NCBI GenBank assembly: GCA_016717285.1
Contig: JADKFU010000002.1
Span: forward strand, 124,001 to 188,000
DNA length: 64,000 nucleotides
Source: Chitinophagaceae bacterium
GTDB taxonomy: Bacteria > Bacteroidota > Bacteroidia > Chitinophagales > UBA10324
Direction: 5' to 3'
Both the position numbers and the translations under genes were made by a program. Positions 12,001-19,139 of this stretch are shown piece after piece. The stretch's first letter is position 1. Every line of letters begins with the position of its first letter. Below the pieces are notes generated by a model that was not told where the DNA came from, made no database searches, and saw nothing but the letters and a program-made list of their open reading frames with translations.

Positions 12001-12803
12001 TTTACAAAAACGCTGCAGGTTCCGGGATCAGTAGCAGCACTTGCAGGATCATTTGCACAGGTAATTGCGGACGCCAGCGGATCAATTAAAATGTTATCCA
12101 ATGATATAGAGCCGCTGCCGGAAGCAAGAAGGAATTTAAGATCTGATATTACAGCACCAGGCGTGGTAACCGCTTTGTCATCAAATACTTTAGTGGTTCC
12201 CACCCAAACATCCATCTTGTCGTCTCCGATAGTCTCGGCGGATCCTGACGGACTGATATAAGTAATAAGGGTGCCTGAATTATTCATTGTCCAGGTAATA
12301 CTTTGCGGACTTGAAAAATAGGCTGATACCGCACCGGAGGTAACATCACGTAACCGGAACTGACCACTGGTTGATCCATAGTCAATCGCGATGCGGGAAT
12401 AGGTATTGGGGTTGGTTTCCGGAGTAATAGCGTTGCTGAAGTCCTGACCGGTCTTCAACTGTGCCACACTGTTGGTAAGTCCAGATGACGTGGTGGAAAG
12501 TGTAAATGAATAACTGAGTGATGTGGGAGGTCCGGAGAAATTTGCAATCCGGGAAAAAGTAGCATTCCCTGCAGACCGTGTGAAAACAAGCGCATTCGAA
12601 GCTGCTGAAGCCGACGCGCCACCGGATACGCTGATAGCAGTAAACTGATGGTTGTTCGGAGTCGCGCTTACATATTGCGATAAGGGGTTACCTCCGGTAA
12701 AATCCTGCTGAAATAATTGTGCAAGCGCGTTTTGACTGGCAATAAAAAGAAGTAGAGTAACCAGGATGCTCAGCTTAGTGCTGCGGTAGAAGTTCTTTTT
12801 CAT
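1..12803 (-). CDS. Giant multi-domain surface protein (beta-helix, HYR-like, Ig-like and SprB repeats), C-terminus off window
   Basis: The reading frame is open from ATG at 12803 to the window edge (over 4,260 codons); I checked it at about ten points and found no break. A signal peptide (MKKNFYRSTKLSILVTLLL... ending near NALAQ) opens the protein. Next come a lectin-like sandwich region (about 25-240), HYR-like modules (about 250-500, e.g. YYPVGTTIVTWTITDDCGN), right-handed beta-helix modules (about 510-2900) with a duplicated 859-aa unit, a PKD/Ig-like stretch, ten 88-aa repeats (about 3160-4030) and, at the edge, SprB-type repeats (CRGQSNGSANVSV, YLVTVTDANG). Such proteins are exported by T9SS and act as adhesins or gliding filaments. 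The sorting domain should lie before position 1 but is not seen. It is probably monocistronic, with about 560 bp of AT-rich DNA upstream. Confidence 0.9.
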   Translation of the reverse strand, partial: MKKNFYRSTKLSILVTLLLFIASQNALAQLFQQDFTGGNPLSQYVSATPNNHQFTAISVSGGASASAASNALVFTRSAGNATFSRIANFSGPPTSLSYSFTLSTTSSGLTNSVAQLKTGQDFSNAITPETNPNTYSRIAIDYGSTSGQFRLRDVTSGAVSAYFSSPQSITWTMNNSGTLITYISPSGSAETIGDDKMDVWVGTTKVFDDKAVTTPGAVISDLKFLLASGSGSISLDNILIDPLASAITCANDPASAATDPGTCSVFVNVGSPVENGPCNEVSITNDWNGTDDASDYYPVGTTIVTWTITDDCGNMLSCSNMITVSDDEFPAFTNCINKSGSTDPDICTYTIQNSEFDPEVSDNCFLTSLTYTGTGATSLSGGGTLSGEILNKGTTQITWTAIDASGNTEECMYDITITDNEAPDFTLCPGNASRNSDTGAPTYTSVGNEFNAIATDNCGTVTSLKASLSGASSGTNLSSLTGQVFNFGITHVKWIAIDPVGNRDSCEFDVTVIGPVQNLNTSAYYVTIQSAVNAATAGDVIQASAGTYNERVVLNKSLTVQGTNKVTCMLDGTGLIGNGSGIIINSGITNVTIKHLTVKNYAGNAPNSYAGIYAVGQNNNLTVLGCIIKDNLGGSGLYANGPVNTVTYDSLTVSGHTAVAGAARGIVIWNGLKQNISITNCEVFGNNCCGIELQDGTASGVTMTNNNVHDNSDNGFGVIGFTGGTGPNLISANTISNNGRFGIELKNPNGNGETSGTGSIVIQNNNVTFTASPIMNNRDHAGISVYRRGFESGNPSGYPDVPTGVVVTGNTVDGYKQLNPGSVESKGYGIVIEGTNHSVVSNIINNNDVGVQEQGGAHPNANYVVNNVGDANQNDGSSANYFGRGNAPVACGNTIDGTNTYSGNTVNNNTVTGSGSYGLVMNTTTGELFCSIQAAINDAQTLNGDTLEVNPGNNYNEQVLVNKSVIIKGVGLSQPTVNFTGTVTGKPTLFDVSADGVTIDNIHFNVDLSKLRSAVIASAVTLDNIVISNNVIDAYGTPAGSYGDRNAVSINYTGTTNYRVASGGVNSITFEGNTVNGSLPGSFFRSAISVDEGGGTFSGNTLQTINHDILVRFGSNGNINVTNNNFNGGGIELVEHNAGAGNINVTANIFDATFANTSAPGTAVLRLKNNQQAKTTTVHGNTFINHQWAVSLENYRSVSIDSNSFTPLAGSTSYIHIAENTKSISSNSNTIVQTTVDGSFTRNTFNGSGTSGGTAIGFYNHDSDAASFGTFTIGGSMANANEFNPMIAQFIRLDNQTGSSNAATNPTDYPDTGGWPTTMACWSQGYDIQNNKFDVGSGLQFPSAMNFTQRTALEGALFHKPDAACTGELIYFVPVHNLTQNTFYQTIQAAVNAATAGDVIEASEFTYNERVVINKSLTLQGVNKNNCVLDGTGLAGTGSGITINSGITNVTIKHLTIKNYAGASPNAYAGIYAVGSNNNLTVTGCIIKDNLGGSGLYANGPVNTVTYDSLTVSGHTAVAGAARGIVIWNGLKQNISITNCEVFGNNCCGIELQDGTASGVTMTNNNVHDNSDNGFGVIGFTGGTGPNLISTNTVANNGRFGIELKNPNGNGETSGTGSIVIQNNNVTFTASPIMNNRDHAGISVYRRGFESGNPSGYPDVPTGVVVTGNTVDGYKQLNPGSVESKGYGIVIEGTHHSVVSNIINNNDVGVQEQGGAHPNANYVVNNVGDANQNDGSSANYFGRGNAPVACGNTIDGTNTYSGNTINNNTVTGSGSYGLVMNTTTGELFCSIQAAINDAQTLNGDTLEVNPGNNYNEQVLVNKSVIIKGVGLSQPTVNFTGSVTGKPTLFDVSVDGVTIDNIHFNVDLSKLRSAVIASAVTLDNIVISNNVIDAYGTPAGSYGDRNAVSINYTGTTNYRVASGGVNSITFEGNTVNGSLPGSFFRSAISVDEGGGTFSGNTLQTINHDILVRFGSNGNINVTNNNFNGGGIELVEHNAGAGNINVTANIFDATFANTSAPGTAVLRLKNNQQAKTTTVHGNTFINHQWAVSLENYRSVSIDSNSFTPLAGSTSYIHIAENTKSISSNSNTIVQTTVDGSFTRNTFNGSGTSGGTAIGFYNHDSDAASFGTFTIGGSMANANEFNPMIAQFIRLDNQTGSSNAATNPTDYPDTGGWPTTMACWSQGYDIQNNKFDVGSGLQFPSAMNFTQRTALEGALFHKPDAACTGELIYFVPVHNLTQNTFYQTIQAAVNAATAGDVIEASEFTYNERVVINKSLTLQGVNESNCVLTGTGLVGTGRGILINNGVTDVTIRKLTVQNFAGANGNTDAGIYGIGGNSNLLVEHVTIKNNVGGSGFYANGPVDNVTIDSVTSTGHTIGARGIVIWNGLKTNITIINCHVFGNNCCGIELQDGTASGVTMTNNNIHDNGDNGIGLVGLQGPGENLVNMNTLLNNGRFGIEIKNPNGSGETTGAGRIVVEDNDVSRTTAIVDARDIAGIAAFRRGVLPENVDIPTGVVIQNNTVSGFTQPSTSEGFGIVVEGTNHTVSSNDVSGCDVGIQRQAGHTPYPGDGDQNNVADSYFGRGNSPIACGITLSGNILSNTINTRDVGPLGGDGYVYNSNSGETFCTIQSAIDDAQTLGGHSITATAGTFLENVTVNKSVSLNGEGAGNTILRATSACNGNGITISSPNVAVSDLTVIKFTRGILTSAAGIDLVNLVIDSSCTSAVDLSTGTSGLDILNCTLSNTIIGVRIGSGVGVTDFLMDGCEVHGNTQGFYASMETVGGTPIFDDVTIRNSDFSYNRQKGMYFEKLSNALIENIRMDSSGYDPTYNFNAGIDINLKFSSYSNITIQNNEITDCGAPGPSSHVESPCAVTIKARDDSPSYNTFPATLTNVDVLNNVINGPQNGLRFGEFGKINSTPTAVDVHENDLSGSFANKAIINNTLSTVGATCNWFGTTDAPTVASKISGSVTYSPYLTSGTDGDADPGFQPSGSCTGSCTIAITGIDVSNATCFGGNNGSATVNVSGAVGTVTYSWNTMPVQTSAMATGLSDGETYTVAVTDTNGCVVIDSVVVSHDHELPVPTVSGDNDVCEFSTGVIYTTEAGNFGYSWSVSGADNYTPTDNTVSVDWGAAILGIIAVTYTDEFGCEGTSANYEVDVNPSPTVANAGPDQTGFSTCGLTTVTLAANDPSVGTGQWSVVSGVGGSFVDDSDEGTAFSGTAGSTYVLRWTISNAPCTASTDDVTITFNQNPTAANAGPDQTGASTCGLTSVTLAANAPSVGTGQWSVVSGVGGSFVDDSDEGTAFSGTAGSTYVLRWTISNTPCTASTDDVTITFNQNPTAANAGPDQTGASTCGLTSVTLAANDPSVGTGQWSVVSGVGGSFVDDSDEGTAFSGTAGSTYVLRWTISNAPCTASTDDVTITFNQNPTTANAGPDQTGASTCGLTSVTLAANDPSVGTGQWSVVSGVGGSFVDDSDEGTAFSGTAGSTYVLRWTISNAPCTASTDDVTITFNQNPTAANAGPDQTGASTCGLTSVTLAANNPSVGTGQWSVVSGVGGSFVDDSDEGTAFSGTAGSTYVLRWTISNAPCTASTDDVTITFNQNPTTANAGPDQTGASTCGLTSVTLAANDPSVGTGQWSVVSGVGGSFVDDSDEGTAFSGTAGSTYVLRWTISNAPCTASTDDVTITFNQNPTAANAGPDQTGASTCGLTSVTLAANDPSVGTGQWSVVSGVGGSFVDDSDEGTAFNGTAGSTYVLRWTISNAPCTASTDDVTITFNQNPTAANAGPDQTGASTCGLTSVTLAANDPSVGTGQWSVVSGVGGSFVDDSDEGTAFSGTAGSTYVLRWTISNAPCTASTDDVTITFNQNPTAANAGPDQTGASTCGLTSVTLAANDPSVGTGQWSVVSGVGGSFVDDSDEGTAFSGTAGSTYVLRWTISNAPCTASTDDVTITFNQNPTTANAGPDQTGASTCGLTSVTLAANDPSVGTGQWSVVSGVGGSFVDDSDEGTAFSGTAGSTYVLRWTISNPPCTASTDDVSISFNLVPDAISTPSSQTLNCSGTSITPIVLSGSVGGTTFNWTRNNTSNVTGIVSSGSGNISGILSNTTPTSQMVTFTVTPSTATCTGSSINATVNVLAPIVLTTSQVNVKCRGQSNGSANVSVSGGTSPYSYLWSNGRTVANIINLAAGNYTVTVTDANGCTAQTVVTITQPAASLTVSISGTFAGGSLTANPAGGTPGYSYLWNTSATTQCVGTCNGVPLVHQTYLVTVTDAN
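706..3330 (-). repeat. Ten tandem 264-bp repeats (88 aa each) inside the giant gene
   Basis: The anchor word gtaacatcatcggt recurs at 706, 970, 1234, 1498, 1762, 2026, 2290, 2554, 2818 and 3082, a strict 264-bp period. Each unit encodes one Ig/PKD-like module: CGLTSVTLAANDPSVGTGQW, then SVVSGVGGSFVDDSDEGTAF, then YVLRWTISNAPCTASTDDV. The outermost copies are the most diverged and the inner ones nearly identical, as expected from unequal exchange or gene conversion. Copy number may vary between strains or be mis-assembled. Confidence 0.95.
5950..11104 (-). repeat. In-frame tandem duplication of a 2577-bp (859-aa) beta-helix unit
   Basis: Positions about 5950-8527 and 8527-11104 are near-identical at an offset of exactly 2577 bp; for example the stretches at 6240-6485 and 8817-9062 encode the same residues. 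The length divides by three, so the frame is kept. The unit encodes right-handed beta-helix coils (GIVIWNGLKQNISITNCEVF, NNNVHDNSDNGFGVIGF). A third, diverged partial unit follows at about 4980-5950. Copies are almost identical over about 6000-8330 and diverge toward the unit's N-terminal edge. Confidence 0.93.
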
Positions 12804-13361
12804 AGTTTGATGTTTAAGGTAATTAGAGACTAATAATATTTGTTTACTTATTTATCTATCTATTTATTTGTGTAATCTGTACTATTAAAACAGCGCTTTA
12901 ACCCTTAACATAGGTTTTGCTTGTTGAATTTTATGTCTTTTGGAATTAATAATATTTCTATTCAATTATTTGTTTATCAATACTTTTAAAATCAAATAAT
13001 ATTCTTTGATTTTATTTTTATGAATCAAACAAATCATATTCAATTGCTAACAGGGCTGTCAACAGCGGGAACTTTCCCTTTTCCGGCTACGGGAAAGAAA
13101 GTTACATCATACCATTGGCGCTAAATGCCGTGGTGGTTTACAGCAATGCCTTTTGAAATTGTTGGTTTGCTATTTTTAAAAATTTGATAAATAAATGCTA
13201 TCGAAAAATATAGCCTTTTTTCACACGCCTCCTGATAAATAATCGGTAATAATTGTTGTTCTATTAAGGCTGAGAGTTACGCCTTGAAGAATCAAACATA
13301 TAAACTATTAATCCAATTAAAAACACATATTTCAATTGAATTCTTACTAACCGTAATTTAG
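12804..13361. other. AT-rich intergenic region upstream of the giant gene
   Basis: This is about 560 bp without a convincing ORF. It presumably holds the promoter of the giant gene. Short tatcta/ttatt iterations lie just before its start codon. I could not identify a clear Bacteroidota promoter (TTTG / TAnnTTTG) and claim none. Confidence 0.5.
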
Positions 13362-13554
13362 TCATATCAATCTTGCATATTGGTTATAGGTAGTTTTAAC
13401 CAAAGCTGATCCAGGTTCACTGAAGGTGATAGCATCACCTGTTGCGGTGCGGGTGCTATTCCTGTTCTTGTTCCCAATCTTACTACAGGGTTGCTTCACG
13501 TTATCAGATGTGCTGGCAGTATTCAGTTCCTGGAAATCAAATGCTGAATTACAA

Positions 13555-13757
13555 CCATCAGCAGCAATTAATGTATATCCGAATCCAACTGATGGCCATT
13601 CGTTCTTCACCTGGATATGAAAAAGGAGATAGATGGTAATGCAATCGTACAGGTATACAATACACTCGGACAATCTGTATTTGCAAAAACAGGTCCCTTC
13701 GAAAATGGAGAAATGAAGAAAGAACTTTGGCTGCACAACAGCAATGGGGCAGGAGCG
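13555..13757 (+). pseudogene. Remnant of a T9SS type A sorting domain
   Basis: Two plus-strand frames join across a frameshift near 13620. The first reads AINVYPNPTDGHSFFTW and the second IVQVYNTLGQSVFAKTGPF followed by MKKELWLHN. This is the VYPNPTDG... LGQ... order of a T9SS C-terminal sorting domain. The expected last strand (GxYxxxI plus basic end) is missing, because homology stops near 13757 where an inverted transposase fragment begins. The upstream cargo gene is unrecognisable. It is a dead fragment. Confidence 0.6.
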
Positions 13758-13759
13758 TG

Positions 13760-13975
13760 CCACCAGCCTGAATTGCATGGAATGAAACATTGCTTCCATA
13801 ACACGAAGGCTTGCCCGTTCACTATTAATCATCGAAAACAGAATCAACTGGAACATACACTTGCCGGTGAGTTTCTTTACCTGAAAACCCACCTTGCTTT
13901 CAGCAGCAAGTATTTCCAATTGCGCGTCGGGAATTAATTCCAATAATTGTTTGACTGGTATTGCGCTGAATAGTT
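13760..13975 (-). pseudogene. N-terminal fragment of an IS4-type transposase
   Basis: Read on the minus strand from about 13975 the frame gives AIPVKQLLELIPDAQLEILA then VKKLTGKCMFQLILFSMINS then ERASLRVMEAMFHSMQF. This is the layout I know from the N-terminus of IS4-family transposases (LIP..., KKLTG, L.SM...R.SLR.ME...S..F). The frame stays open to 13362, but beyond about 13760 it is only the complement of the T9SS remnant. No DDE catalytic part remains. The family call is from memory of its pattern. Confidence 0.5.
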
Positions 13976-14056
13976 TGCATCATGATGAGGCGACGATTGG
14001 ACGATGGTTGATTCTTGATGAAGGGTTGATAGAGCGTTTCTCGCTACGGGGCTGTC

Positions 14057-14077
14057 ATGCCGAATTTATTTCGGCAT
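14057..14077 (+). repeat. Palindromic Bacteroidota repeat, copy 1
   Basis: A perfect inverted repeat, atgccgaa-ttatt-ttcggcat, preceded by gtc and followed by ccc. The same element recurs inverted at 14173-14193. Hairpins of this form (GTCATnCCGAATTTATTTCGGnATC) are scattered through many Bacteroidota genomes. Confidence 0.75.
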
Positions 14078-14091
14078 CCCATCCAATTTGA

Positions 14092-14417
14092 ACTTCGTAT
14101 CCAAAGGCCTGGATTGTTTTTTTTGAGTTGCAGTTTTTAGATTCATAGTGACATCGTTTCTACTTATTGGGGATCCCGAAATAAATTCGGGATGACGCTT
14201 TGATTGGATGACGCTTTGATTGGACGATGCATTGCTAATGACATTTGGTTTGATCAATTAATTTTCAAGATGTATTAAAAGTGTCATTCTCAAAGAACTC
14301 GATATAAAATAGTTTGCGCTCAGTGTGACATTGCTTTTGTTCCCCTCTCATGGTTGAGGCGTAAGCACTGCTGCAATGTAATCCCTTCATCCATCCATGA
14401 AACATGAATGCCCCTCA
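14092..14417. other. Intergenic region with repeats, no gene seen
   Basis: It contains hairpin repeat copy 2 and the 16-bp tandem repeat. Nothing else is recognisable. It lies downstream of the symporter gene. Confidence 0.5.
14173..14193 (-). repeat. Palindromic Bacteroidota repeat, copy 2 (inverted)
   Basis: atcccgaa-ataaa-ttcgggat is the inverted relative of copy 1, with one compensating base-pair change (C-G for G-C in the outer stem). It is followed at 14191-14222 by a 16-bp tandem duplication, gatgacgctttgattg twice. Confidence 0.75.
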
Positions 14418-15915
14418 TCAGGCACCCTTCGCCATTACAGGAATGTGTCCTTTCAGTCCATAATAAGCGATGTACATGTAACAGAGTACCGGCAAAATGA
14501 ATGCATGGTGAATGCCGATGTTATCCGCAAAAATCCCCTGTATCACTGGGATAATTGCTCCACCCACAATGGCTGTGCAAAGTATTCCGGAACCTTGCCC
14601 TGTATGCTTGCCTAATCCATCAATCGCCAGCGTAAAAATGGTTGGAAACATGATGGAGTTGAATAATCCAACACTTAAGATGCTCCACATGGCGAATGAC
14701 CCGTTTGTAAGCATGGATATGATCACCAAAGTTGCAGCACAAAAGGCCAGGATAGCAAGCGTTCTGCCCGGCTTTTGTTTTCCTAAATTAAATGCCATGA
14801 AATTCAAACCTACCAGCACAAGGAATATCATCGACTTATTGAACCCTGCAAGAGAAAATGAAGCAAGGTTTTGATACTCTTTGGTGATGTACAAGGCAAG
14901 CGCAAATGCAAGCACAAACACACCTGTCGCATAGATGTTTTTCTTTCTGCTATCCGTCATCCCTGAGAGCGTTATCGAACCGAAAAATCTTCCGATCATG
15001 GCACCGCCCCAATACATTGCCACATAAGTTCCTGCTTCCGCTTCCGGCATGTTCAAAAGCTCCTTGAAATAGTTTACCAGGAAACTGCCAATAGAAACCT
15101 CGCCGCCTACATAAACAAAAATTGCAACGGCCCCCAAAACCAAATGCCGGTAACCCCATGCGCTTTTTTGCTGATGCTCATAATTTCCTTCAATGGGCAA
15201 ACCCGATGACTGGGAAGCCGTTTCAATCTTAGGCAACTTAAAGAAGCCAATGATGATGGCAATCAGCACCAGCATCCCTGTTAAAATCAAATAAGGAGTT
15301 TGAACAGCGCTTGCTTCGTTCAATTTGTATGCTTCCTGGTCTGACAAAGAAAGTTTTGCCAGTTCATCTGCACCTAACACTGCAACAGAAAGGATCAGGA
15401 TGGAGCCAATAACCGGAGCCACTGTCGTTCCCAGCGAGTTAAATGCCTGCGAGAGGCTTAACCTGCTGGACGCTGTTTCAGGTTTGCCCAGGATGGCCAC
15501 GTAAGGGTTGGCTGCAACCTGCAAGAGCGTGATGCCGGAAGCCAGTACAAAAAGCGCCAACAGAAAGATCTCAAATGAACGAAATCCGGCTGCGGGATAG
15601 AACAACGCTGTTCCAGCCGCCGCTGTAAGCAGGCCGGCAATTATTCCCATTTTATAACCAATCTTTTCCACCAGCATGCCGGAAGGAAGGGATACGATTG
15701 CATAGGCTGTAAAAAAAGTGAACTGTACGAACATCACCTGCGTGTAGGACAGGTCGAAGATGGTCTTCAGATGAGGGATCAGGATATCATTCAGGCAGGT
15801 AATAAAACCCCACACAAAAAAAAAGTGAAGTGAGCACCACCAGGGCAGGTGTGTAGTTGGTTTCGCCGGTATTTGCCATACCGCCTGTTGACTTTATTGG
15901 AGCTGAAAATGCCAT
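14418..15915 (-). CDS. GluP/FucP-family sugar:H+ symporter (MFS), frameshifted near the N-terminus
   Basis: This is an inner-membrane sugar uptake carrier with about 12 hydrophobic segments. Family hallmarks are VWGFITCLNDILIPHLK in TM1, LLQVAANPYV and SQAFNSLGTTVAPVIGS. The long open frame only begins with GTG at 15815, inside TM1. Upstream, from ATG at 15915 or 15879, another frame gives ANTGETNYTPALVVLTSLFF, the missing beginning of TM1. The two frames join if the nine-base T run (A run at 15816-15824 on the plus strand) is one base shorter. This is either a sequencing error or a slippage-prone tract. Fucose, glucose and galactose specificity cannot be told apart. Confidence 0.85.
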
Positions 15916-16216
15916 TGGCCGTTTAACTATGAGGTTGAATTTAAAATGATAGCAAAGAATGATTCAATGAGTTTTTCCAGTCAAAAATGATTTTTATGCC
16001 TGGTTGCACAACACCACTTGTTAAGGAAGCGATGGCTTTTATCAGTCTCACCAGTCGTGAACCACATTGGGCACAATGCAAAAAATCTTTGCCGGATGAT
16101 TTCCATTTGACGCAAGATACAGTCTTCAATCACATTCAATGTATAACATTAAGAGAATGCAAGGAAGAAAGTATTCGCGTGAAAAAATCAGCACTAACGA
16201 ATGTATTCAATGCGAA
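15916..16216. other. Intergenic region, no supported gene
   Basis: Short frames on both strands lack any recognisable motif. The region separates the symporter start from the comM fragment that marks the left edge of the island. Confidence 0.4.
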
Positions 16217-16706
16217 TCACCCAGCCCAATTCTCCTTATCCAAACTTCGATACTGTATCGCTTCTGCCAAATGTTCTACTCTAATATCTTCACTTGCTTC
16301 CAAATCAGCAATCGTGCGCGATACTTTGAGAATGCGATCATAAGCACGAGCAGACAGTCCTAATTTTTCCATGGCAGTTTTTATCAGTTGATCACCTGCC
16401 GGTGGAAGCAAACAATACTGCCGCATCATCTTCGTGGTCATCTGTGCATTGGAGTGAACATCTTTATGTTCTGCGAAGCGTTCTTCCTGGAACACGCGTG
16501 CTTTAATAACGCGCTCTCTTACCTGGTCACTTTTTTCTGATAGTTTGATATTCGATAATTCCCTAAACGGAACGGGAGTAACTTCAACATGCAGATCAAT
16601 CCGATCCAGTAACGGACCTGAAATGCGGTTCAGATATTTTTGAACAACACCTGCACCGCATACACATTCTTTTTCCGGGTGATTGTAATAACCACACGGA
16701 CATACA
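16217..16706 (-). pseudogene. comM: Truncated duplicate of the comM (YifB) 3' end, left island boundary
   Basis: It encodes the last about 160 residues of the Mg-chelatase-like AAA+ protein ComM (CPCGYYNHPEKECVCGAG, then YLNRISGPLLDRIDLHVEV, ending in YRSLDKENWAG). It matches the C-terminus of the comM at 34747 almost residue for residue. The DNA copies differ by roughly a tenth, mostly at silent positions. Homology stops at about 16706, within the codons for NPCPCGYY, where the HTH gene on the other strand takes over. With no Walker motifs or start it cannot work. It reads as the displaced end left when an element inserted into comM. Confidence 0.85.
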
Positions 16707-16710
16707 TGCG

Positions 16711-17139
16711 TTGCCTTTTTCCCGAACCGCAAATTTGGTGAAAAAGCCATTTGGTAAGGGATTTCCGAAAAATCCTGTGAAAATTGGGGATCATATCCGG
16801 AAGAAACGGCTGGAACTCCAGCTAATTCAGAAGGAGGTTGCCAGCATAATTGGAGTTAGTACCGATTGCATAACCTATTGGGGAAATGGGAGATCTACAC
16901 CTCGAATCCAATTTATGCCCAAAATTGTGAGGTTTCTCGGTTATTACCCAGTCCAAGCCGATGGAGATGGCTTGGGTTTTAAGGTCAAACAATACCGGAT
17001 AAAAAGAGGACTAAGTCACAAGCGTCTCGGCAAAATCCTTGGAGTTGATGCTTCAACGGTAGGGAGTTGGGAAATGGGGAAATTCAAACCAAATAGAAAA
17101 ATCCAAAGGAGACTCGAAGAGATTTTGTCAACCACATGA
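16711..17139 (+). CDS. XRE-type regulator with two helix-turn-helix domains
   Basis: The product is about 142 aa. Two cro/C1-like HTHs are visible: one around 28-75 (GDHIRKKRLELQLIQKEVAS, ending WGNGRSTPR) and one around 90-135 (QYRIKRGLSHKRLGKILGVD, ending WEMGKFKPN). The order KPFGKGFPKNP, HTH1, FLGYYP, HTH2 fits a family of small double-HTH proteins often found on mobile or accessory DNA. It starts within 5 bp of the comM-fragment breakpoint, so the first residues may come from the junction; the true start is uncertain. A decayed relative lies near 20930-21040. It may regulate the island; this is inferred only from position. Confidence 0.65.
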   Translation: MPFSRTANLVKKPFGKGFPKNPVKIGDHIRKKRLELQLIQKEVASIIGVSTDCITYWGNGRSTPRIQFMPKIVRFLGYYPVQADGDGLGFKVKQYRIKRGLSHKRLGKILGVDASTVGSWEMGKFKPNRKIQRRLEEILSTT

Positions 17140-17562
17140 TTCGGTTTTTCACGAAAAGATTCCATTCATGCTTAATTTCAACCTATCCTAAAAATTGATG
17201 TGCTTCCTGCAATGTCACTTTTGTAATCCATTCTTCCAAGGACACCGACCAAATTCAACTGGACGTGATGAAGAATTTGATTTTTCGTAGAAAAACCACT
17301 ATTGGGAAAATGGAAAGTCGGCATTTCAAGCACTTGTTTTACATTCCTTGAACTTTTACGAATTGCTGAGGGATTTCCTGCCTAAGGCACATGAACATAC
17401 CGAATACCGTTCAAGGATCTCTTTGTCTCGCTGATACTATAGAAATTCTTGGTCTATATAAAGGTACTGAATAGATTAATTTAGTCTTGCTACCATTTTT
17501 TAAGAAAATCTTCGAAAAATGTGGGTTATCTCGGCCAGATTAATAATAGCTAAACATAAAGT
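17140..17562. other. AT-rich intergenic region, no gene seen
   Basis: About 420 bp between the HTH gene and the 3' end of the peroxidase gene. aatttcaacctatcct at about 17175 resembles the inner end of the IS3 element at 28.5 kb (aatttcaacctgtcct), so it may be an IS-end relic. Nothing else is recognised. Confidence 0.4.
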
Positions 17563-19129
17563 TCATGAATGAATTAGAGCTACTATCTTTTGCACGAGGG
17601 ATATAGAAGGACAAAAAAAGTAATCGCCTCCAGTGGGTATAACCCATTTGTTGATGGACATTACTTTTTTCCCTTCTAACTGCTCGTTCTCAAATATGCT
17701 CCAAATATTATGATCTTCAGCAGAATTATTATGACCTATAACCATATCAAATCCTTTGTTTTCTTCGGGATTAATAGCCGTATTAGCCCATCGGTTTTGA
17801 AGGAGTTCAAATTGTTGGGCAATGTTAGTCTGATAAGAAATGAAAAACAATCCCCGATCCTCCTTGTTCACTGGATTATCTGAGTTAATAAAATCATATG
17901 GCTTGCCAAAAGGTATACCTCTCCGCAACACCCTAAATTTTGAAGTATCTGTTTCCGAACCTTGATCAGTGGAAAGGTCTCTTGGATTGACTTTTCTAAT
18001 ATGCGCAAACATTGGGCACTTAATCCCCATAAAATCACTTTTGCTTCCAGAGACTATGGTCCCAATATTAAGTTTGGCGGATTGAGCTCCTTCCTTGTAC
18101 AGAAAATTATTATCTTCGAAAAGATCAAATACTGCAGTACTTCGGGTATCCTCTTTTGTAAGTGGCACCCCATTCTTAAACCGCCCAACCATTTTTGCGC
18201 GCACATATTCCGCATTGAATTTCTGAAAGCCTTGTAATTGCTGTAATTCAGTTGAAATTCGTGCTGTTTCCTCATAGAAAGCGCGGACGTTTTGCGACAA
18301 GCGGCGAATAATCAAATAGGAACCGTTTTTCAAAACAGGGTCCCCCTCTGTTGAAAAAGGATCCGGGAGTCTATAATTATTGCTGCTTTGTTTCGGGTAT
18401 CCAAATATGAATTCGCCGGGCCAGACTAAAACAGCCCCCGGTATAGAGAATTCAGGACCAGTGATGCTGTTTATTACCCTTCTTTCATCGAGATATGAAG
18501 TGCCATCATTATAAACAAATCCGCGTATGCCTAGGTTGCGATACACCGTCTTTAAAACCAAAATGCTCGGTATCGTTTTCAAGCCTATTCCCTGCTTCAG
18601 AGTAGATGATGAGCTTATGGAATTTTTTTTCAAAGATATCTGCTTGTTCAAGCAATGAACTTTCCTTGCTTGATCCAACAATTAACAAAAGGCTTATGGT
18701 TTTTTCAGGGTTTCCGAATTTCCAGCCATCTCTATGTCCCTGTTCACCTTCGTTTCGCGGATCGCCCAAATGAAAAGATCGGTTGTACATTCCTGCTGCA
18801 AAAGAAGCATCTTGCATTTCAGGCGCAAGAAGTTTCAGTTCTTTTAACAAATCTCTTCCTATTGCAAGGTTGAACCATAATATTTCAGCTTCTTCATGCA
18901 ATTTGAAGCTCTTTAAACCAAATATTCCTTTTTCGATAGAGAGTCTTTTCCGCACCTTATGGTATTCATATGCCTGTTGCATTGAAGTAAGCTTGGGAGC
19001 AAGATATTTCAATACTTCTTTCAGTGAAATAAAGCTTCCTGCAAAGCCCATTACCCATTGATGTGGTAACCTAAATCCAGGCGCAATATTGGCCTGAATG
19101 TCGAAAACATCTAGTAACGGTTCATCCAT
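17563..19129 (-). CDS. DyP-type haem peroxidase (one frameshift)
   Basis: The gene encodes about 520 aa in two frames. The N-terminal part (ATG 19129) has DIQANIAPGF, the family's DIQGNI...GF opening, and GMYNRSFHLGDP, and reaches the haem motif HFGFKDGVSQP. The second frame continues with GIRGFVYNDG and holds the proximal haem-ligand region CPMFAHIRKVNPRD and RRGIPFG. The frames meet near 18535, where one extra base follows the codons for QP. Length and spacing fit the long (class P/V) DyP branch. No Tat or Sec signal is seen. It is preceded, same strand, by the conserved gene at 19140, with 10 bp between. DyPs oxidise dyes, phenolics and related compounds with H2O2. Confidence 0.85.
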
Positions 19130-19139
19130 GGTTGAGTGG

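Noticed and set aside
4570..12261. Several plus-strand open frames of 60-140 codons
   Set aside because: They lie antisense to the giant gene, recur with its repeats and have no start context or recognisable product.
13362..13943. A 193-codon open frame on the minus strand
   Set aside because: Only its first about 60 residues look like protein (IS4 transposase start). The rest is the complement of the T9SS remnant, so it is not a gene.
15941..16129. A 62-codon minus-strand frame with CxxC-like cysteines
   Set aside because: No family pattern, and it overlaps other equally weak frames between the symporter and the comM fragment.
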